This document shows positions 1 to 11,760 of a DNA stretch of 64,000 nt, one piece after another (within the stretch, counting starts at the first letter, position 1; each line of letters starts with the position of its first letter). The DNA lies in NCBI RefSeq assembly GCF_027887165.1, contig NC_077233.1:180443207-180507206 (forward strand), read 5' to 3'. The DNA comes from Monodelphis domestica. Lineage: Eukaryota > Chordata > Mammalia > Didelphimorphia > Didelphidae. Both the position numbers and the translations under genes were made by a program. The notes under the pieces were generated by a model that was given only the letters and a program-made list of their open reading frames with translations, was not told the DNA's origin and did no database searches.

Positions 1-756
1 ATCAGCAGTCTGAAAGATAAGATTGCTCAATTGGAAAAAGAGCTGGAAGCATCCAATAGAAGGGCAGACAAAGCTGAAAAGCAAAACCAGTCCCTAATGA
101 CCAGAATTAAGCAACTCGAAGAAAGTGAGATCATAAAACAGCAAGAATCAATAAAGCAAAGCCAAAAAATTAATGAATTAGAAGAAAACATAAAATACCT
201 CACTGAAAAGGTCACAGACTTGGGAAACAGAGGAAGAAGAGACAACCTCTGAATTATTGGTCTCCCAGAAAAAACAGAGATAAACAATAAACTTGATGTT
301 ATTCTACAGGAGATTATAAAAGAAAATTGCCCACATGTTCTGGAGCAAGGGAGCAAAATAGAAATAGAAAGGGTTCATAGAACACCATCTATACTAAATC
401 CCCAAAAGACAACCCCTAGGAATGTAATTGCCAAATTCAAGAACTTCCAAGAAAAGGAGAAAATCCTATAAGAAGCCAAGAAGAGGAGCTTCAGATATAG
501 GGGGGCTCCCATAAGGATCACACATGACTTAGCAGCTAACACACTAAGAGACTGCAAAGCATGGAATACGATATTTAGAAAGGCAAGAGAGCTGGGTCTC
601 CAACCAAGAATCAACTACCCAGCAAAACTGACTATATACTTCCAGGGGAAAGTATGGGCATTCAACAAAATAGAAGATTTCCAAGCATTTGCTAAGAAAA
701 GACCAGAACTTAGTGGAAAATTTGATATCCAAGCACAGAAAGCAAGAGAAACATGA
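1..756 (+). pseudogene. L1 ORF1 (RNA-binding protein) remnant, 5' partial
   Basis: This is the C-terminal part of L1 ORF1p, the trimeric nucleic-acid chaperone that coats L1 RNA. It is read in the frame of base 1 and ends with TGA at 754-756. The first ~80 codons are charged and heptad-rich, fitting the coiled coil. Then come an RRM-like start (IIGLPEKTE) and the C-terminal domain with RGAPIRITHDLAANTLR and INYPAKLTIYF, the block conserved in mammalian ORF1p. Two in-frame stops, TGA at 250-252 and TAA at 469-471, break it. The start codon lies outside the window. No frameshift is needed to read through, so decay is by point mutation. Confidence 0.92.
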
Positions 757-1442
757 AAAGGTAAATATGAAAGAAAGGGAAAAGGAGATAAATCTTATCT
801 TTTTCTTTAAGTCAAACTCTCTTCTATAAAGACTACATTTACATCAAATTATATATATTAATATGTGGGGAAAATGTTTTGTGTAACTCTCAAAAATTGT
901 ATGCATCATAAGAGTAGTTAGAAGAAACATGCATAGGGAAAGATTGGGGCATTAAGAAGATTTGGGGAAAGTGGGGGCAAAGAAAGGAAAAGGGAGGGGG
1001 GAACCATCGATAATACTAAGATACTTCAAGAAATAGGGGGGGACTTAATAGAATAATCTTTCCCATATAAAGATACACATGGGAAGGGTAGGGGAAGAAC
1101 TCTCATATGAGAAGGAGAGGAAGAGAGCGTGAAGTGGAATTACTTAAACCTTTCTCTCAGTGAAATCAAATCTGAGAGGGAAGAACATCTAGATCCAGTG
1201 GGATCCTGAATTCTATCTTATCCAATAGGGCAAGAAAGAAAGGAAAATTAAGTAGGGGGAGGGGGGAGGGAGTATAAAAAGGGAGGGAAAGAGAGGGCGG
1301 AGGGGAAGGGAGCATAAAAAGGGAGGGGCTAGAAAGGGAAGCATCTCAAGGGAGGGGACTAGGGGGACTGACCTAAAGTAAATCACTGGTTCAAAAGGAG
1401 ATAGCTAAAGAAGAAAGGTCAGAACTAGGGGAAGATATCAAA
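757..1442 (+). other. L1 inter-ORF spacer, long and purine-rich
   Basis: About 690 bases separate the ORF1 stop from the first ORF2 methionine, far more than the few dozen bases in human L1. From about 950 on, the strand is mostly A and G, with G-runs (for example 1255-1270). A TATA-like block, ATAAAAAGGGAGGG, occurs at 1274-1287 and again at 1314-1327. No open frame of note crosses it. Whether the length is typical of this marsupial L1 subfamily I cannot tell from one copy. Confidence 0.7.
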
Positions 1443-1722
1443 ATGCCAGCTAATCCACAAATGACAATCATAACTTTGAATGTGAATGGGATGAACTCAC
1501 CCATAAAACGTAGACAAATAGCAGATTGGATTAGAACCCAAAACCCTACCATTCGTTGTCTTCAGAAAACACATATGAGGTGGGTTGACACTCACAAGGT
1601 TAGAATTAAAGGTCGGAGTAAGACCTTTTGGGCCTCAACTGATAGAAAGAAGGCAGGAGTTGCAATCATGATATCTGACAAAGCCAAAGCAAAAATAGAC
1701 CTGATTAAAAGGGATAGGGAAG

Positions 1723-2422
1723 TGTAAACCTTAAAATTTCTTAGACTTATAAATGTTGGAAATTTCACCATTGGGAAATTTCATACTTGAAAAATTTCCT
1801 ACTGATAGTCTATTGGAATGTGAACCCCCTTGGCATGGGAGGGTCTTTCTCCTCCCTACTTAAGATTACTTTAGGACAGAAACCTTTTGCTAAACAATGG
1901 AAAGGGCTTTGACCTATGCTTAAGCATAGAATAGGAAGTTCTTTGAGTCATGATTGATTTTAGAATTGATACAATCTCCACCCTACTCAGTCCTAACAGG
2001 ATTTAGGAAGGGCTGCAGCATAGATCAAAATTTAATTATTTGAGAATATGACCTTCAACAGACATGTGCAAAGCCACAGACCTCTGGGCAGTCCTGGGTT
2101 AAGCTAGAGCCACCATGGGCACAGGGAAGACATGGACAGTGATTGGTAGATGTGAGAACTGAGGGGAGGGAACTTGGATGGTTTCCTTAAAGATAGCGGG
2201 GTCTGAGGACTAGGGTTGTTGGTTGGTTGGAGAGGTTTGACTCTGAGAGGTTGTGCTCTGAGAAGCTTGCTCTGAAGGAAGCTGGAGGTGGAGGCCCCTG
2301 AGACTGTTTCTCCATTTTGGTCACGTGAGTGATTGGGACTGATCTCTTTTCTTTGCCTCAGCTATCTAAGGGCTTGGGCCTTTTGGCCCAGCCTAAACAG
2401 AGGGGTTTTTTAAGCCCTATTC

Positions 2423-2489
<67 letters not shown>

Positions 2490-2633
2490 ATACCTTTCTT
2501 CCTCCTGTTTGTAATTAAACTCCATAAAAGGTTGACTGCTGACTTGAGTTTTCATTTAGGAATTACATAGCTGAATTCCTTGGCGACCTTAAATTAATAT
2601 ATATCAGTCCTTTAAAGTGATTTCCTTGTCACA
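1723..2633 (+). mobile_element. Solo LTR inside L1 ORF2, target duplication GAAG
   Basis: The 911-bp element starts TGTAAACC and ends GTCACA. The 4-bp GAAG at 1719-1722 is repeated at 2634-2637, and L1 coding resumes in frame after it. An AATTAAA polyadenylation-type signal lies near 2512. No internal retroviral sequence is present, so this is a solo LTR left by recombination. A 4-bp duplication is common in class I (gamma-like) ERVs. It resembles, in part, the minus-strand copies at 8813, 18804 and 33139. Confidence 0.93.
2425..2488. repeat. (CT)n microsatellite within the LTR
   Basis: A pure CT run of 64 bases lies just upstream of the LTR polyadenylation-type signal. The matching place in related LTRs at 46.4 and 50.4 kb is also CT-rich, so it probably grew from a pyrimidine tract of the LTR. 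Confidence 0.97.
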
Positions 2634-5600
2634 GAAGGTAAATATATTTTGTTAAAAGGGAGTATAGACAATGAGGAAATATCACTAATCAACATGTATG
2701 CACCAAATTGTATAGCATCCAAATTTTTAATAGAGAAACTAGGAGAATTGAAGGAGGAAATAGACAGTAAAGCCATATTAGTGGGAGACTTGAACCAACC
2801 ACTATCAAATTTAGATAAATCAAACCAAAAAATAAACAAGAAAGAGGTAAAAGAGGTGAATGAAATCTTAGAAAAATTAGAGTTAATAGGCATATGGAGA
2901 AAAATAAATAGGGACAAAAAGGAATAAACCTTCTTTTCAGCACCACATGGCACATTCACAAAAATAGATCATACACTAGGTCACAGAAACATGGCTCTCA
3001 AATGCAGAAAAGCAGAAATAATAAATGCAGCCTTTTCAGATCACAAGGCAATAAAAATATTTATTGGTAAGGGTACATGGAGAGCCAAATCAAAAATGAA
3101 TTGGAAATTAAATAATATGATACTCCAAAATTGGTTAGTTAGAGAAGAAATCATAGAAACAATTAATAATTTTGTTGAGGAAAATGACAATGGCAAGACA
3201 TCCTTTCAAACCTTATGGGATGCAGCCAAGGCAGTACTTAGAGGAAAATTCATATCCCTGAGTGCATATATTAACAAATTAGGGAGGACAGAGATCAAGG
3301 AATTGGAAATGCAAATCAAAAAACTTGAGAACGAACAAATTAAAAACCCCCAGAAGAAAACCAAACTAGAGATCCTAAAAATTAAGGGAGAAATTAATAA
3401 AATAGAAAGTGACAGAACTATTAAGCTAATAAACAAGACTAGAAGCTGGTACTTTGAAAAAACAGACAAAATAGACAAAGTACTGGTCAATCTAATTAAA
3501 AAAAGGAAAGAAGAAAGTCAAATTAACAGCATCAAGGATGAAAAGGGGGATCTCACCTCCAATGAAGAGGAAATTAAGGCAATCATTAAAAACTACTTTG
3601 CCCAACTATATGGCAATAAATATACCAACCTAGGTGATATGGATGAATATTTACAAAAATATAAATTTCCTAGACTAACAGAAGAAGAAATAGATTTCTT
3701 AAATAATCCCATATCAGAAAAAGAAATCCAACAGGCCATCAAAGAACTTCCTAAGAAAAAATCCCCAGGGCCTGATGGATTCAACAGTGAATTCTATAAA
3801 ACATTCAAAGAATAGCTAACTCCAATACTATACAAACTATTTGATATAATAAGCAAAGAGGGAGTTCTACAAACCTCCTTTTATGACACAAACACGGTAC
3901 TAATTCCAAAGCCAGGCAGGCCAAAAACAGAGAAAGAAAATTATAGACCAATCTCCCTAATGAATATAGATGCAAATATCTTATATAGGATACTAGCAAA
4001 AAGACTCCAGCAAGTGATCAGAAGAATCATTCACCATGATCAAGTAGGATTCATACCAGAGATGCAGGGCTGGTTCAATATTAGGAAAACCATGCACATA
4101 ATTGACCACATCAACAAGCAAACCAACAAAAATCACATGATTATTTCAATAGATGCAGAAAAAGCCTTTGATAAAATACAACACCCATTCCTATTAAAAA
4201 CACCAGAAAGCATAGGAATAAAAGGGTCATTCCTAAAAACAATAAACAGTATATATCTAAAACCATCAACTAATATCATCTGCAATGGGGATAAACTAAA
4301 TCCATTCCCATTAAGATCAGGAGTGAAACAAGGATGCCCATTATCACCTCTATAATTTGACATTGTATTAGAAACACTAGCAGTAGCAATTAGAGAAGAA
4401 AAAGAAATTGAAGGCATTAAAATAGGCAAGGAGAAGACCAAATTATCACTCTTTGCAGATGACATGATGGTCTACTTAAATAATCCTAGAGATTCAACCA
4501 AAAAGCTAATCGAAATAATCAACAACTTTAGCAAAGTTGCAGGAACAAAATAAACCCACATAACTCATCAGCATTTCTATATAATTCCAACACAGTTCAC
4601 CAGCAAGAACTAGAAAGAGAAATCCCATTGAAAATTACCTTACACAAAATAAAATACTTAGGAATCTATCTCCCGAGACAAACACAGGAACTATATGAGC
4701 ACAACTACAAAACACTCTCTACACAACTAAAACTAGACTTGAACAATTGGAAAAACATTAACTGCTCATGGGTAGGACGAGCCAATATAATAAAAATGAC
4801 CATCCTACCCAAACTCATCTATCTATTTAGTGCCATACCCATGGAACTTCCAAAAATTTTTTTTACTGATTTAGAAAAAAACATAACAAAGTTCATTTGG
4901 AAGAACAAAAGATCAAGGATATCCAGGGAAATAATGAAAAAAAAAACAAAGTAAGGGGGCCATGCAGTCCCAGATCTCAGAGTATATTATAAAGCAGCGG
5001 TCACTAAAACAATCTGGTACTGGCTAAGAGATAGAAAGGAGGATCAGTGGAATAGACTCAGAATAAGTGACCTCAGCAAGACAGTATATGACAAACCCAA
5101 AGATCCCAGCTTTTGGGACAAAAATCCACTATTTCATAAAAACTGCTGGGAAAATTGGAGGACAGTATGGGAAAGATTAGGTTTAGATCAACACCTCACA
5201 CCCTATACCAAGATAAATTCAAAATGGGTGAATGACTTGAACATAAAGAAGGAAACTATAAGAAAATCAGGCAAACACAGAATAGAATACACGTCAGACC
5301 TTTGGGAAGGGAAAGACTTCAAAACCAAGCAAGACTTAGAAAGAGTTACAAAATGCAAAATAAATAATCTGGAATATATCAAATTAAAAAGGTTTTATAC
5401 AAACAAAACCAATGTAACTAAAATCAGAAGGGAAGCAACAAATTGGGAAGCAATCTTCATAATAACCTCTGACAAAGGTTTAATTACTCAAATTTACAAA
5501 GAGCTAAATCAATTGTACAAAAAATCAAGCCATTCTCCAATTGATAAATGGGCAAGGGACATGAACAGGCAGTTCTCAGCCAAAGAAATCAAAACTATTA

Positions 5601-6539
5601 ATAAGCACATGAAAAAGTGTTCTACATCTCTTATAATCAGAGAGATGCAAATCAAAACAACTCTGAGGTATCACCTCACACCTAGCAGATTGGCTAACAT
5701 GACAGCAGAGAAAAGCAGTGAATGCTGGAGGGGATGTGGCAAAGTAGGGACATTAATTCATTGCTGATGGAGTTGTGAATTGATCCAACCATTCTGGAGG
5801 GCAATTTGGAACTATGTTCAAAGGGCAATAAAAGACTGTCTGCCCTTTGATCCAGCTATAGCACTGCTGGGTTTGTACCCCAAAGAGATAATAAGGAAAA
5901 AGACATGTACAAGAATATTCATAGCTGCAATCTTTGTGGTGGCCAAAAACTGGAAAATGAGCGGATGCCCATCAATTGGGGAAAGGCTGAACAAATTATG
6001 GTATATGTTGGTGATGGAATACTATTGTGCTAAAAGGAATAATAAAGTAGAGGAATTCCATGGAGACTGGAACCACCTCCAGGAAGTGATGCAGAGCGAA
6101 AGGAGAAGAACCAGGAAAACATCGTACACAGAGACTGATACACTGTGGTACAATCGAAGGTAATGGACTTCTTCATTAGTGCCAATGCAGTGTCCCTGAA
6201 CAATCTGCAAGGATCTAAAATATACTATCCACAAGCAGAGGATAAACTGTGGGAGTAAAAACACCGATGAAAAGCAACTGCTTGATTACAGGGGTTGAGG
6301 GGATATGACTGAGGAGAGACTCTAAATGAACACTCTAATGCAAATACCAACAACATGGAAATGGGTTCGAGTCAAGAACACATGTGATAACCAGTGGACT
6401 CATGCGTTGGCTATGGGAGAGGAAAAGGTGGTGGGAGGGGGGGCGGGGAGGAAAAGAAAATGATCTTTGTTTCCAATGAATAATGTTTGGAAATGACCAA
6501 ATAAAATAATGTTTAAAATTAAAAAAAAATAGAGATAGT

Positions 6540-7173
6540 AAAAGAATATAGTAAAATGAATATAGTAAAGGAGAGAAATATAGGAAAGAGGTAAAGAAAG
6601 AAAATGTCCTAATGTCTATACTAGTTATCCTATAACTACCTATAATTACTACCTAAAATTGCCTATATCTACCTATAAATGCCTATAACCAGCACTAATA
6701 ACAACTATCCCACAAAGTTCCCACTCAATCCAGTCCAATCAAAACCAACCCAATCAGTGTTTAATTACCCAATTAGGTCTGTCAACAAAGACCAGCTACC
6801 TCCCCAAAACCAACTTCCAATCCAAATAAGGTCAAAAAGCCCTCTAAAGGCCAAAGCCAAAAGACCTCTCAGTAAGCTCAGGCCCACCTTTATATTCCAG
6901 CAACTAAATACCAACCACCAACCCAACACACTTCCAGCAGCCAACTTCCCTGCAATTGCCAGCCCTGTCAGTAATTTACCTCCAATTGTCAGCAATTGAC
7001 TCCTTTTATAACTTTTTCCTACCTCACTTCCTGTCTCTATGGTTTCTCCTTCCTGTTTCTATGGTGTCTCCTTCCTGTCACTTTGGGCAGGTTAATACCT
7101 ACACATCTCTATGGTAAGATGACCTCCAGGTCTCCCATTAAATTAAAAAAGGAATAAAGAATTCCTTTTTACA
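6540..7173 (-). mobile_element. Probable LTR, minus strand, directly after the L1 tail
   Basis: Read on the minus strand this begins TGTAAAAAGGAATTC, close to the start of the LTR at 39218, and has a TTATAAAAGG box near 7005. The plus-strand right end is clear (CA at 7173). The left end is not, and no target duplication was found. The 109-base segment 6600-6690 contains many CCTATAA-like units. The open frame at 6679-6999 is in this non-coding element. Confidence 0.55.
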
Positions 7174-8336
7174 ATATAGAAATGTTCCAGAAGTGGCATG
7201 ATGGGTCTGGGTCTGAGACAGATAAGTTGTAAGGAAATGGAATAACTTGGTGGTGGTCAAATACCCAGACCCTATCATAGGACTGGGGACAGGTGAGATA
7301 TAAGGAAGGAAGAAGGTCTATGAGATAAGAGAAAATTCTATTTGGAAGAGATTCAAAGATAAATTTCTCTCATTTTACTTTCTGCTAGAAGTCAGACATT
7401 AATAATAATAACTGACATTTATATAGGCTTTAAGCATTATAGACTTTTAATACATTATCCCATTTGATTGGAATGTGTTCTGATGAATGAATTAATATAG
7501 AGGTGATAATACTTTAATGAGTTACCCCTCTGTCGGTATCTGACTTTTTCTAAGGGTAAACCCAAGGGAATGAATCTCTAATGGTAAAATTTCAGGCTAA
7601 AGAGAAAGAAAGTACAATCTAATGCAATTTTTACCCTAAACTCTTGATCCTCTGATTCCTCTCCTTTACTATTCCCTGAAGGTTTTCATTCATTATTTAT
7701 TTTGATGGAATCTGAGTCCTTGGAAGGGAAGAGCTTCATTTTTCATTAAGATAGTTGAATGATGTTTTGAAGAAATCTGAAAGGAAGAGAGGATAAAAAT
7801 TAAAGTTAGGGCAGCCCAATTGGCTTTTCCAGATTATATATACCCCTGGGGTAAGGAAGGAGTAACTCTTGGGGGGTGGAGTATGAGAGGTACCTTACAT
7901 TCTGTTGGGCTCTTCCAGGTCTGTTTCTGATCCTTATGTTTGTTTAGTTCTTTCAAACTCAAATAGAAAGAAGAAGGGAGAGTCAGGAAACCATGGATAA
8001 GGATCCCTGTTGGTCATATCTTGAATTAGAAAACCATATATTAACATTATTTATGTTCTATTGTATCTTTATTTACTTTGCATTTTAATTTGGTTTATAT
8101 CTTTATCCCTCTACCTTCACCCTCTCCCCACCCCACCCCCACTAGGGAGTGCTATATTGACAGCCATGCTATATTTGACACCTCTGGTTTTTATTATATA
8201 TATGCTTTTTTTGTGCAATAGATTTATGTATACAGAATTTTTGTAAATCAACTTGTCAGGGGTCCAGGGCTTTTGCCATAGAGCACTTCAGCCTAGGAAA
8301 CTTTATTGGGTAATAAAACTAATAAATAAATGGCAA

Positions 8337-8341
<5 letters not shown>
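7174..8341. other. Intergenic, no gene seen; small SINE fragment
   Basis: No coding frame with recognisable content. Bases 7400-7475 look like part of an old CORE-SINE (start of a cattttatatag...ctttaagcattat block ending in a catttgattgg-like motif). The rest was not assigned. Confidence 0.5.

Positions 8342-8414
<73 letters not shown>
8342..8414. repeat. (GA)n microsatellite at a SINE head
   Basis: A pure GA run of 73 bases joined directly to the SINE that follows. It gives a spurious Arg-Glu open frame at 8253-8465. Confidence 0.97.
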
Positions 8415-8416
<2 letters not shown>

Positions 8417-8562
8417 GAGAGCCAGGCCCAAAGATGGGAGGTTCTGGGTTCAAATAACTTCCTAACTTTGTGACCTTAGGCAAGTCACAACCCCCATTGT
8501 CTGGCCCTTACCTTGGAACCAATACATAGTATTGATTCTAAGACAGACGATCAGGGTTTAAA
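8415..8562 (+). mobile_element. tRNA-headed marsupial SINE, 5' part replaced by (GA)n
   Basis: Matches the common SINE type of this window (type A): GAGAGCCAGGCC, a B-box-like GGGTTCAAAT, GCAAGTCAC, and the tail with CTTGGAACCAATACATAG and TATTGATTCTAAGACAG. The tRNA-like first 20-30 bases are missing. Confidence 0.88.
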
Positions 8563-8812
8563 AAAATCTCAGTGTGTGGTCCTTTTTTCCCTTTATAAGT
8601 GAGTTCCCAGGTGAACACTAGTGAATCACTTTAACTACCTGGGAAGATAGTATGGTTCAGGGGCCCTGGGGCCCAGAGGGATAGGGTTTAAATTTCACCT
8701 CTATTTCTTAGTGTCTGTGGACTTTGGGTGAGTCACTGAGGGGGATTACTAGAGCTTATGGTACCAACTTGTGAAAGCTGATTATTAAAGGCTCCAATTA
8801 AGCACTGATATC

Positions 8813-9835
8813 TGTGAGATTTAAAATGGTTGAGGTCTTAAACTGTAGTGGTTAAAATAGTGGAAGATATAAATTGTGATAGATATAAGAGAGGGTGAGT
8901 AAGTTTGACCACAGAAATATGTTTCACTACAGTGTCTTGGGTTTAAAATCAAATATAAGGTGGTCACCAGGGAAATATTCCCAATTATTCAAATACCCAA
9001 GCCAATTGGGTTTTATAGAGATTTTAATTAACAATACAATGAGTAATCAAAAGAAAGAGAGAGAGAGTAAAAAAGGAATAAGTATGAAGGGTCTCAAAGC
9101 TAATATGGCCTAGACCTGAATCTTAAAAGAGAAATCAGTCAGTTTTTTAACACTCACCATAAGATCTGTCTAAGTAAGGATTTCTAATGACACCAGGCCA
9201 GCAGCATCTCAGCTGCTTTCACCAGCTCCCTCCTCCATCTGAATGTTTCAGAATCAGTCTCCTCAGAATGAGTCTCTCCAATCTGAATGTTTCAGAATGA
9301 CTTTTTCAGCTCTTCCCTGAGCTCTTATTTTTAAGGGCAAAATCTTCTCTGTCACCTCCCCTAAGTCCTTACATCTACCAATCACTGTAGATGTTTCTAA
9401 AGGACCACCCATTTTGAATTCACAGCTGAGTAGTTTTAATCTCTTTAGTAAGTCAGGGAAAAAATGCTGCTGTGTCGACAAATTTCATTAGAAAAAACCT
9501 CTGAATAAGTTTTCACCTTTTAGGTCTAAGTAGTTTACAAGTTGCCCCACCTTTATAGGCACTTAGCATCCCATTGTATAAATTCTAAAACAGTCATGAC
9601 TCAAAGAACTTCCTGTCCCTTCCATAAGCATGGATCAAAGTACTTTTCATTGTTCTCAAGGAGCTCTCTGTCCTAAAGCAGTTTTACGTAGGGTGGAGTA
9701 GGGATACTCCCAAGGCAAGGAGCCTTCACATTCAAGTAGAATTCTCACTATCTGCTAGGGAATTCTTCCAAGTAGAAGATTCCCCAATGGGGAAATTTCC
9801 AACATTCATAAATCTGAGAAATTTTGAGGTTTACA
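8813..9835 (-). mobile_element. Solo LTR, minus strand, target duplication TATC
   Basis: A 1,023-bp element beginning TGTGAGATTT and ending GGTTTACA on the plus strand. TATC at 8809-8812 is repeated exactly at 9836-9839. It shares the GGTGGTC.CCAGGGAA and GGGTTTTATAGAGA blocks with the LTRs at 18804 and 33139, so all three are one family. No internal ERV sequence. Confidence 0.92.
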
Positions 9836-9854
9836 TATCTCAGAAATCCACACA

Positions 9855-10384
9855 TGTTGCTGTTAACTTGGAAATACAGAACTGCCAAGTAGTTAGAAAA
9901 CCCAATCTTTAATCAGGAGAAAGGGATAGTCGAACTCTAAACACCATAGAAAACCAAAGGACTCTGGGAACCATATCTCTGGGAGAAAACACAGCTCTTA
10001 GTGCCAACTTCTCTGTGAGAAGACACAACTAAGCATCAACTCCAAAGAGATACTGAATCTGAGAGTTTCCTTATACCTTTTGGGAAGCCTATAAAGATTA
10101 GCCACAAACAGGTGTGTAAGCCTCTTTGCAGTCAATAGCTATGGTATTAGGGAACAGTCAGCTGTAACAAATTAAAGGCACTGGTCACACTCTGGAGCTG
10201 GGCTTCAAGAGAGGAAACTTTCACTAAATCACTAAAAAAACCCAACAACAACAAAAAACTTTCAACCAATAGAGAAGCCTCCATAACAAAAAGGTGCTTA
10301 ACATTTGAATCAAAATAGGTGTGCTTAGTACTGGGGTTTCTCAAAAGTAAAGGTAAACTGAATCATCCAAAAATCTATGTTGAC
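9855..10384 (-). mobile_element. Probable LTR, second family, minus strand
   Basis: Similar to 63161-63630: both have AACTTGGAAA, ACAGAACT, CCAAATCTTTAATCAGG-like and CTTATATACCTTTTGGG-like blocks in the same order. The reverse complement of the TTTAATCAGG block gives an AATTAAA-type signal. Ends are approximate and no target duplication was seen. Confidence 0.5.
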
Positions 10385-10475
10385 ACTACAGATCAGGAGT
10401 TTATTTGTTCTGTTGATTGTCTAGACCTAAGAAAGTAATGGCGAAATAGCAGTGATACAGATTAAATTTAAAAAG

Positions 10476-10690
10476 GGGTGGTGGTGGTGGTGCAGCTCAG
10501 TGGGATTGAGAACCAAGCCTAGAGATAGAAGTCCTGGATTCAAATCTGTCTTCAGACATTTCCTAGTTATGTGACCCTGGGCAAATCACTTAACTCCCAT
10601 TGCCTAGCCCTTACTGCTCTTCTGCCTTTCTTAATACACAGTTTTGATTCTAAAATGGAAGATTAGGGTTTTAAAAATAAACAAACAAAC
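10476..10690 (+). mobile_element. tRNA-headed marsupial SINE (type A)
   Basis: Full-length type A SINE from a GTG-rich head through GAGAACCAAGCCTAGAGATA, GTGACCCTGGGCAAATCACT and TGCCTAGCCC to an A-rich tail (aaataaacaaacaaacaaaaaa). Confidence 0.88.
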
Positions 10691-10835
10691 AAAAAAGGAG
10701 TGTATCCTTTGTGCATTTCTCAGTTTAATTGAGAAGACTCTGCCAGTACCTGCTTCTTAAACTGTGTTTATCAACATACACTGAAAGGCAGAAAACAGCT
10801 TTGAAAGTTGAGGTCCACAAATATATATTTGTAAT

Positions 10836-11760
10836 TGTCAGTCCTAGCTGATGCCAACATAAAAGGCAATATGAAATCAGAATAGGGTGATTCAGCAAGA
10901 TTTATTTATTAGGTGCAGCAAAGACAAAGGGTAGACCCAAAGCCAAGAGAGCTGGCAAAGTATCTCATTTGGGCAGGGAGAGACAGGTTTCTATAGATTG
11001 GGGAAAGTTAAGGGTGTAGGGATTAGGTAATCCGGAATTTGTCTCAGTTGTTTCAGGTGTAGTAGTTACAAGAATTGTTTAGGATTGAAGAGGTACAGGG
11101 GACAAGGAAGGTTTTGTAACAGGGAATGGAGGAGTTGAAGGGATAGAGGGAATATGGATGCTGGTGAGTTAAAAGGAGAGAGGTACCCCCTGCTGAGAGG
11201 CTGTCTTTGAAAAATGGGGTTCCTGAGAAATGGGCCAACTCTGATAGCCTGAGGGGATGTCTTCTCTATGGATTGATATTGAAGATACCCCAGGGTAGAT
11301 AAGCACGGATGCTCCTGAGGGACAAGCCTTCCCCCCCTCCCCCCAAGGTTGCCCAGCAGGGGTCTGACAAGGATTGTTTTTATGGTTGAATGGCTATCCT
11401 TAGGTTTTGCTCCCTTTATGTCCCCCTAAAATGATAGTTCTCCTCTTATCTGACTGGGGGTTATTTAACTCAAGATGAATTAAATAATAAGTTTGGATTG
11501 GAAAGGTATCAGGGTAGAGGGAAGAAGGATTTCCCTATACTTTGCCACAGATTGGGTTTGAGTCTCTCTTAGCTTTTGAGCTGAGGCCAGGCCTCCCAGG
11601 CTGGTGGAGGGTTTCTTTTATTCCTTTATATGCTATATTTGTGCTAGCTTTCTTAAGTTCAAAGTCTTAGCAGTAGACAGCAAGAGGAAGAAAAGGTTCT
11701 GACTTTCAGAGCTGGTTGGGTCAATCTCTTGGGGCTAGCACCCTAAATACTGGCCTTACA
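10836..11760 (-). mobile_element. ERV 3' LTR, minus strand, with adjoining polypurine tract
   Basis: About 925 bp, TGTCAGTCC to CCTTACA on the plus strand. On the minus strand, the bases directly before the LTR start contain AAGGGGAGGGG (plus-strand complement at 11768-11778), which fits the polypurine tract found beside a retroviral 3' LTR. That makes it the 3' LTR of a provirus whose body lies to the right. No matching target duplication and no second LTR were found, so it is incomplete. Confidence 0.55.

Larger units (their letters stand above)
1443..6163 (+). pseudogene. L1 ORF2 (endonuclease-reverse transcriptase) pseudogene
   Basis: ORF2p nicks target DNA and reverse-transcribes L1 RNA. 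The endonuclease begins ITLNVNGMNSPIKRRQIADW; the catalytic QETH motif reads QKTH here. After the LTR insert it continues with GDLN and FSDHKAI. The reverse transcriptase shows [15 protein letters not shown] (near 4147), QGCPLSPL (near 4332) and LFADDM (near 4450). The C-terminal cysteine-histidine knuckle (CWRGCGKVGTLIHC) lies near 5720-5763. Defects: stops at 2925, 3813, 4353, 4952 and 5765, a one-base loss near 4541 that shifts frame, and the LTR. Removing the LTR and one GAAG copy leaves the frame unchanged, so the LTR arrived without other damage. Confidence 0.95.
1..6529 (+). mobile_element. L1 LINE, nearly complete, 5' end outside window, split by an LTR
   Basis: A non-LTR retrotransposon read on the plus strand. 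Order: end of ORF1 (1-756), purine-rich spacer (757-1442), ORF2 (1443-6163 apart from the LTR insert at 1723-2633), 3' UTR, AATAAA-like signals near 6500 and an A-run at 6521-6529. Without the LTR, ORF2 spans about 3.8 kb, the usual L1 size, so there is no large deletion. In-frame stops and one frameshift show it is dead. The protein motifs are clearly L1; the marsupial subfamily was not determined. Confidence 0.95.

Noticed and set aside
2612..4465. Antisense frames of 63-115 codons over L1 ORF2
   Set aside because: Shadows of the L1 coding strand; no independent motif.
6679..6999. 106-codon Pro/Asn/Gln-rich frame
   Set aside because: Lies in a probable LTR on the other strand; low complexity.
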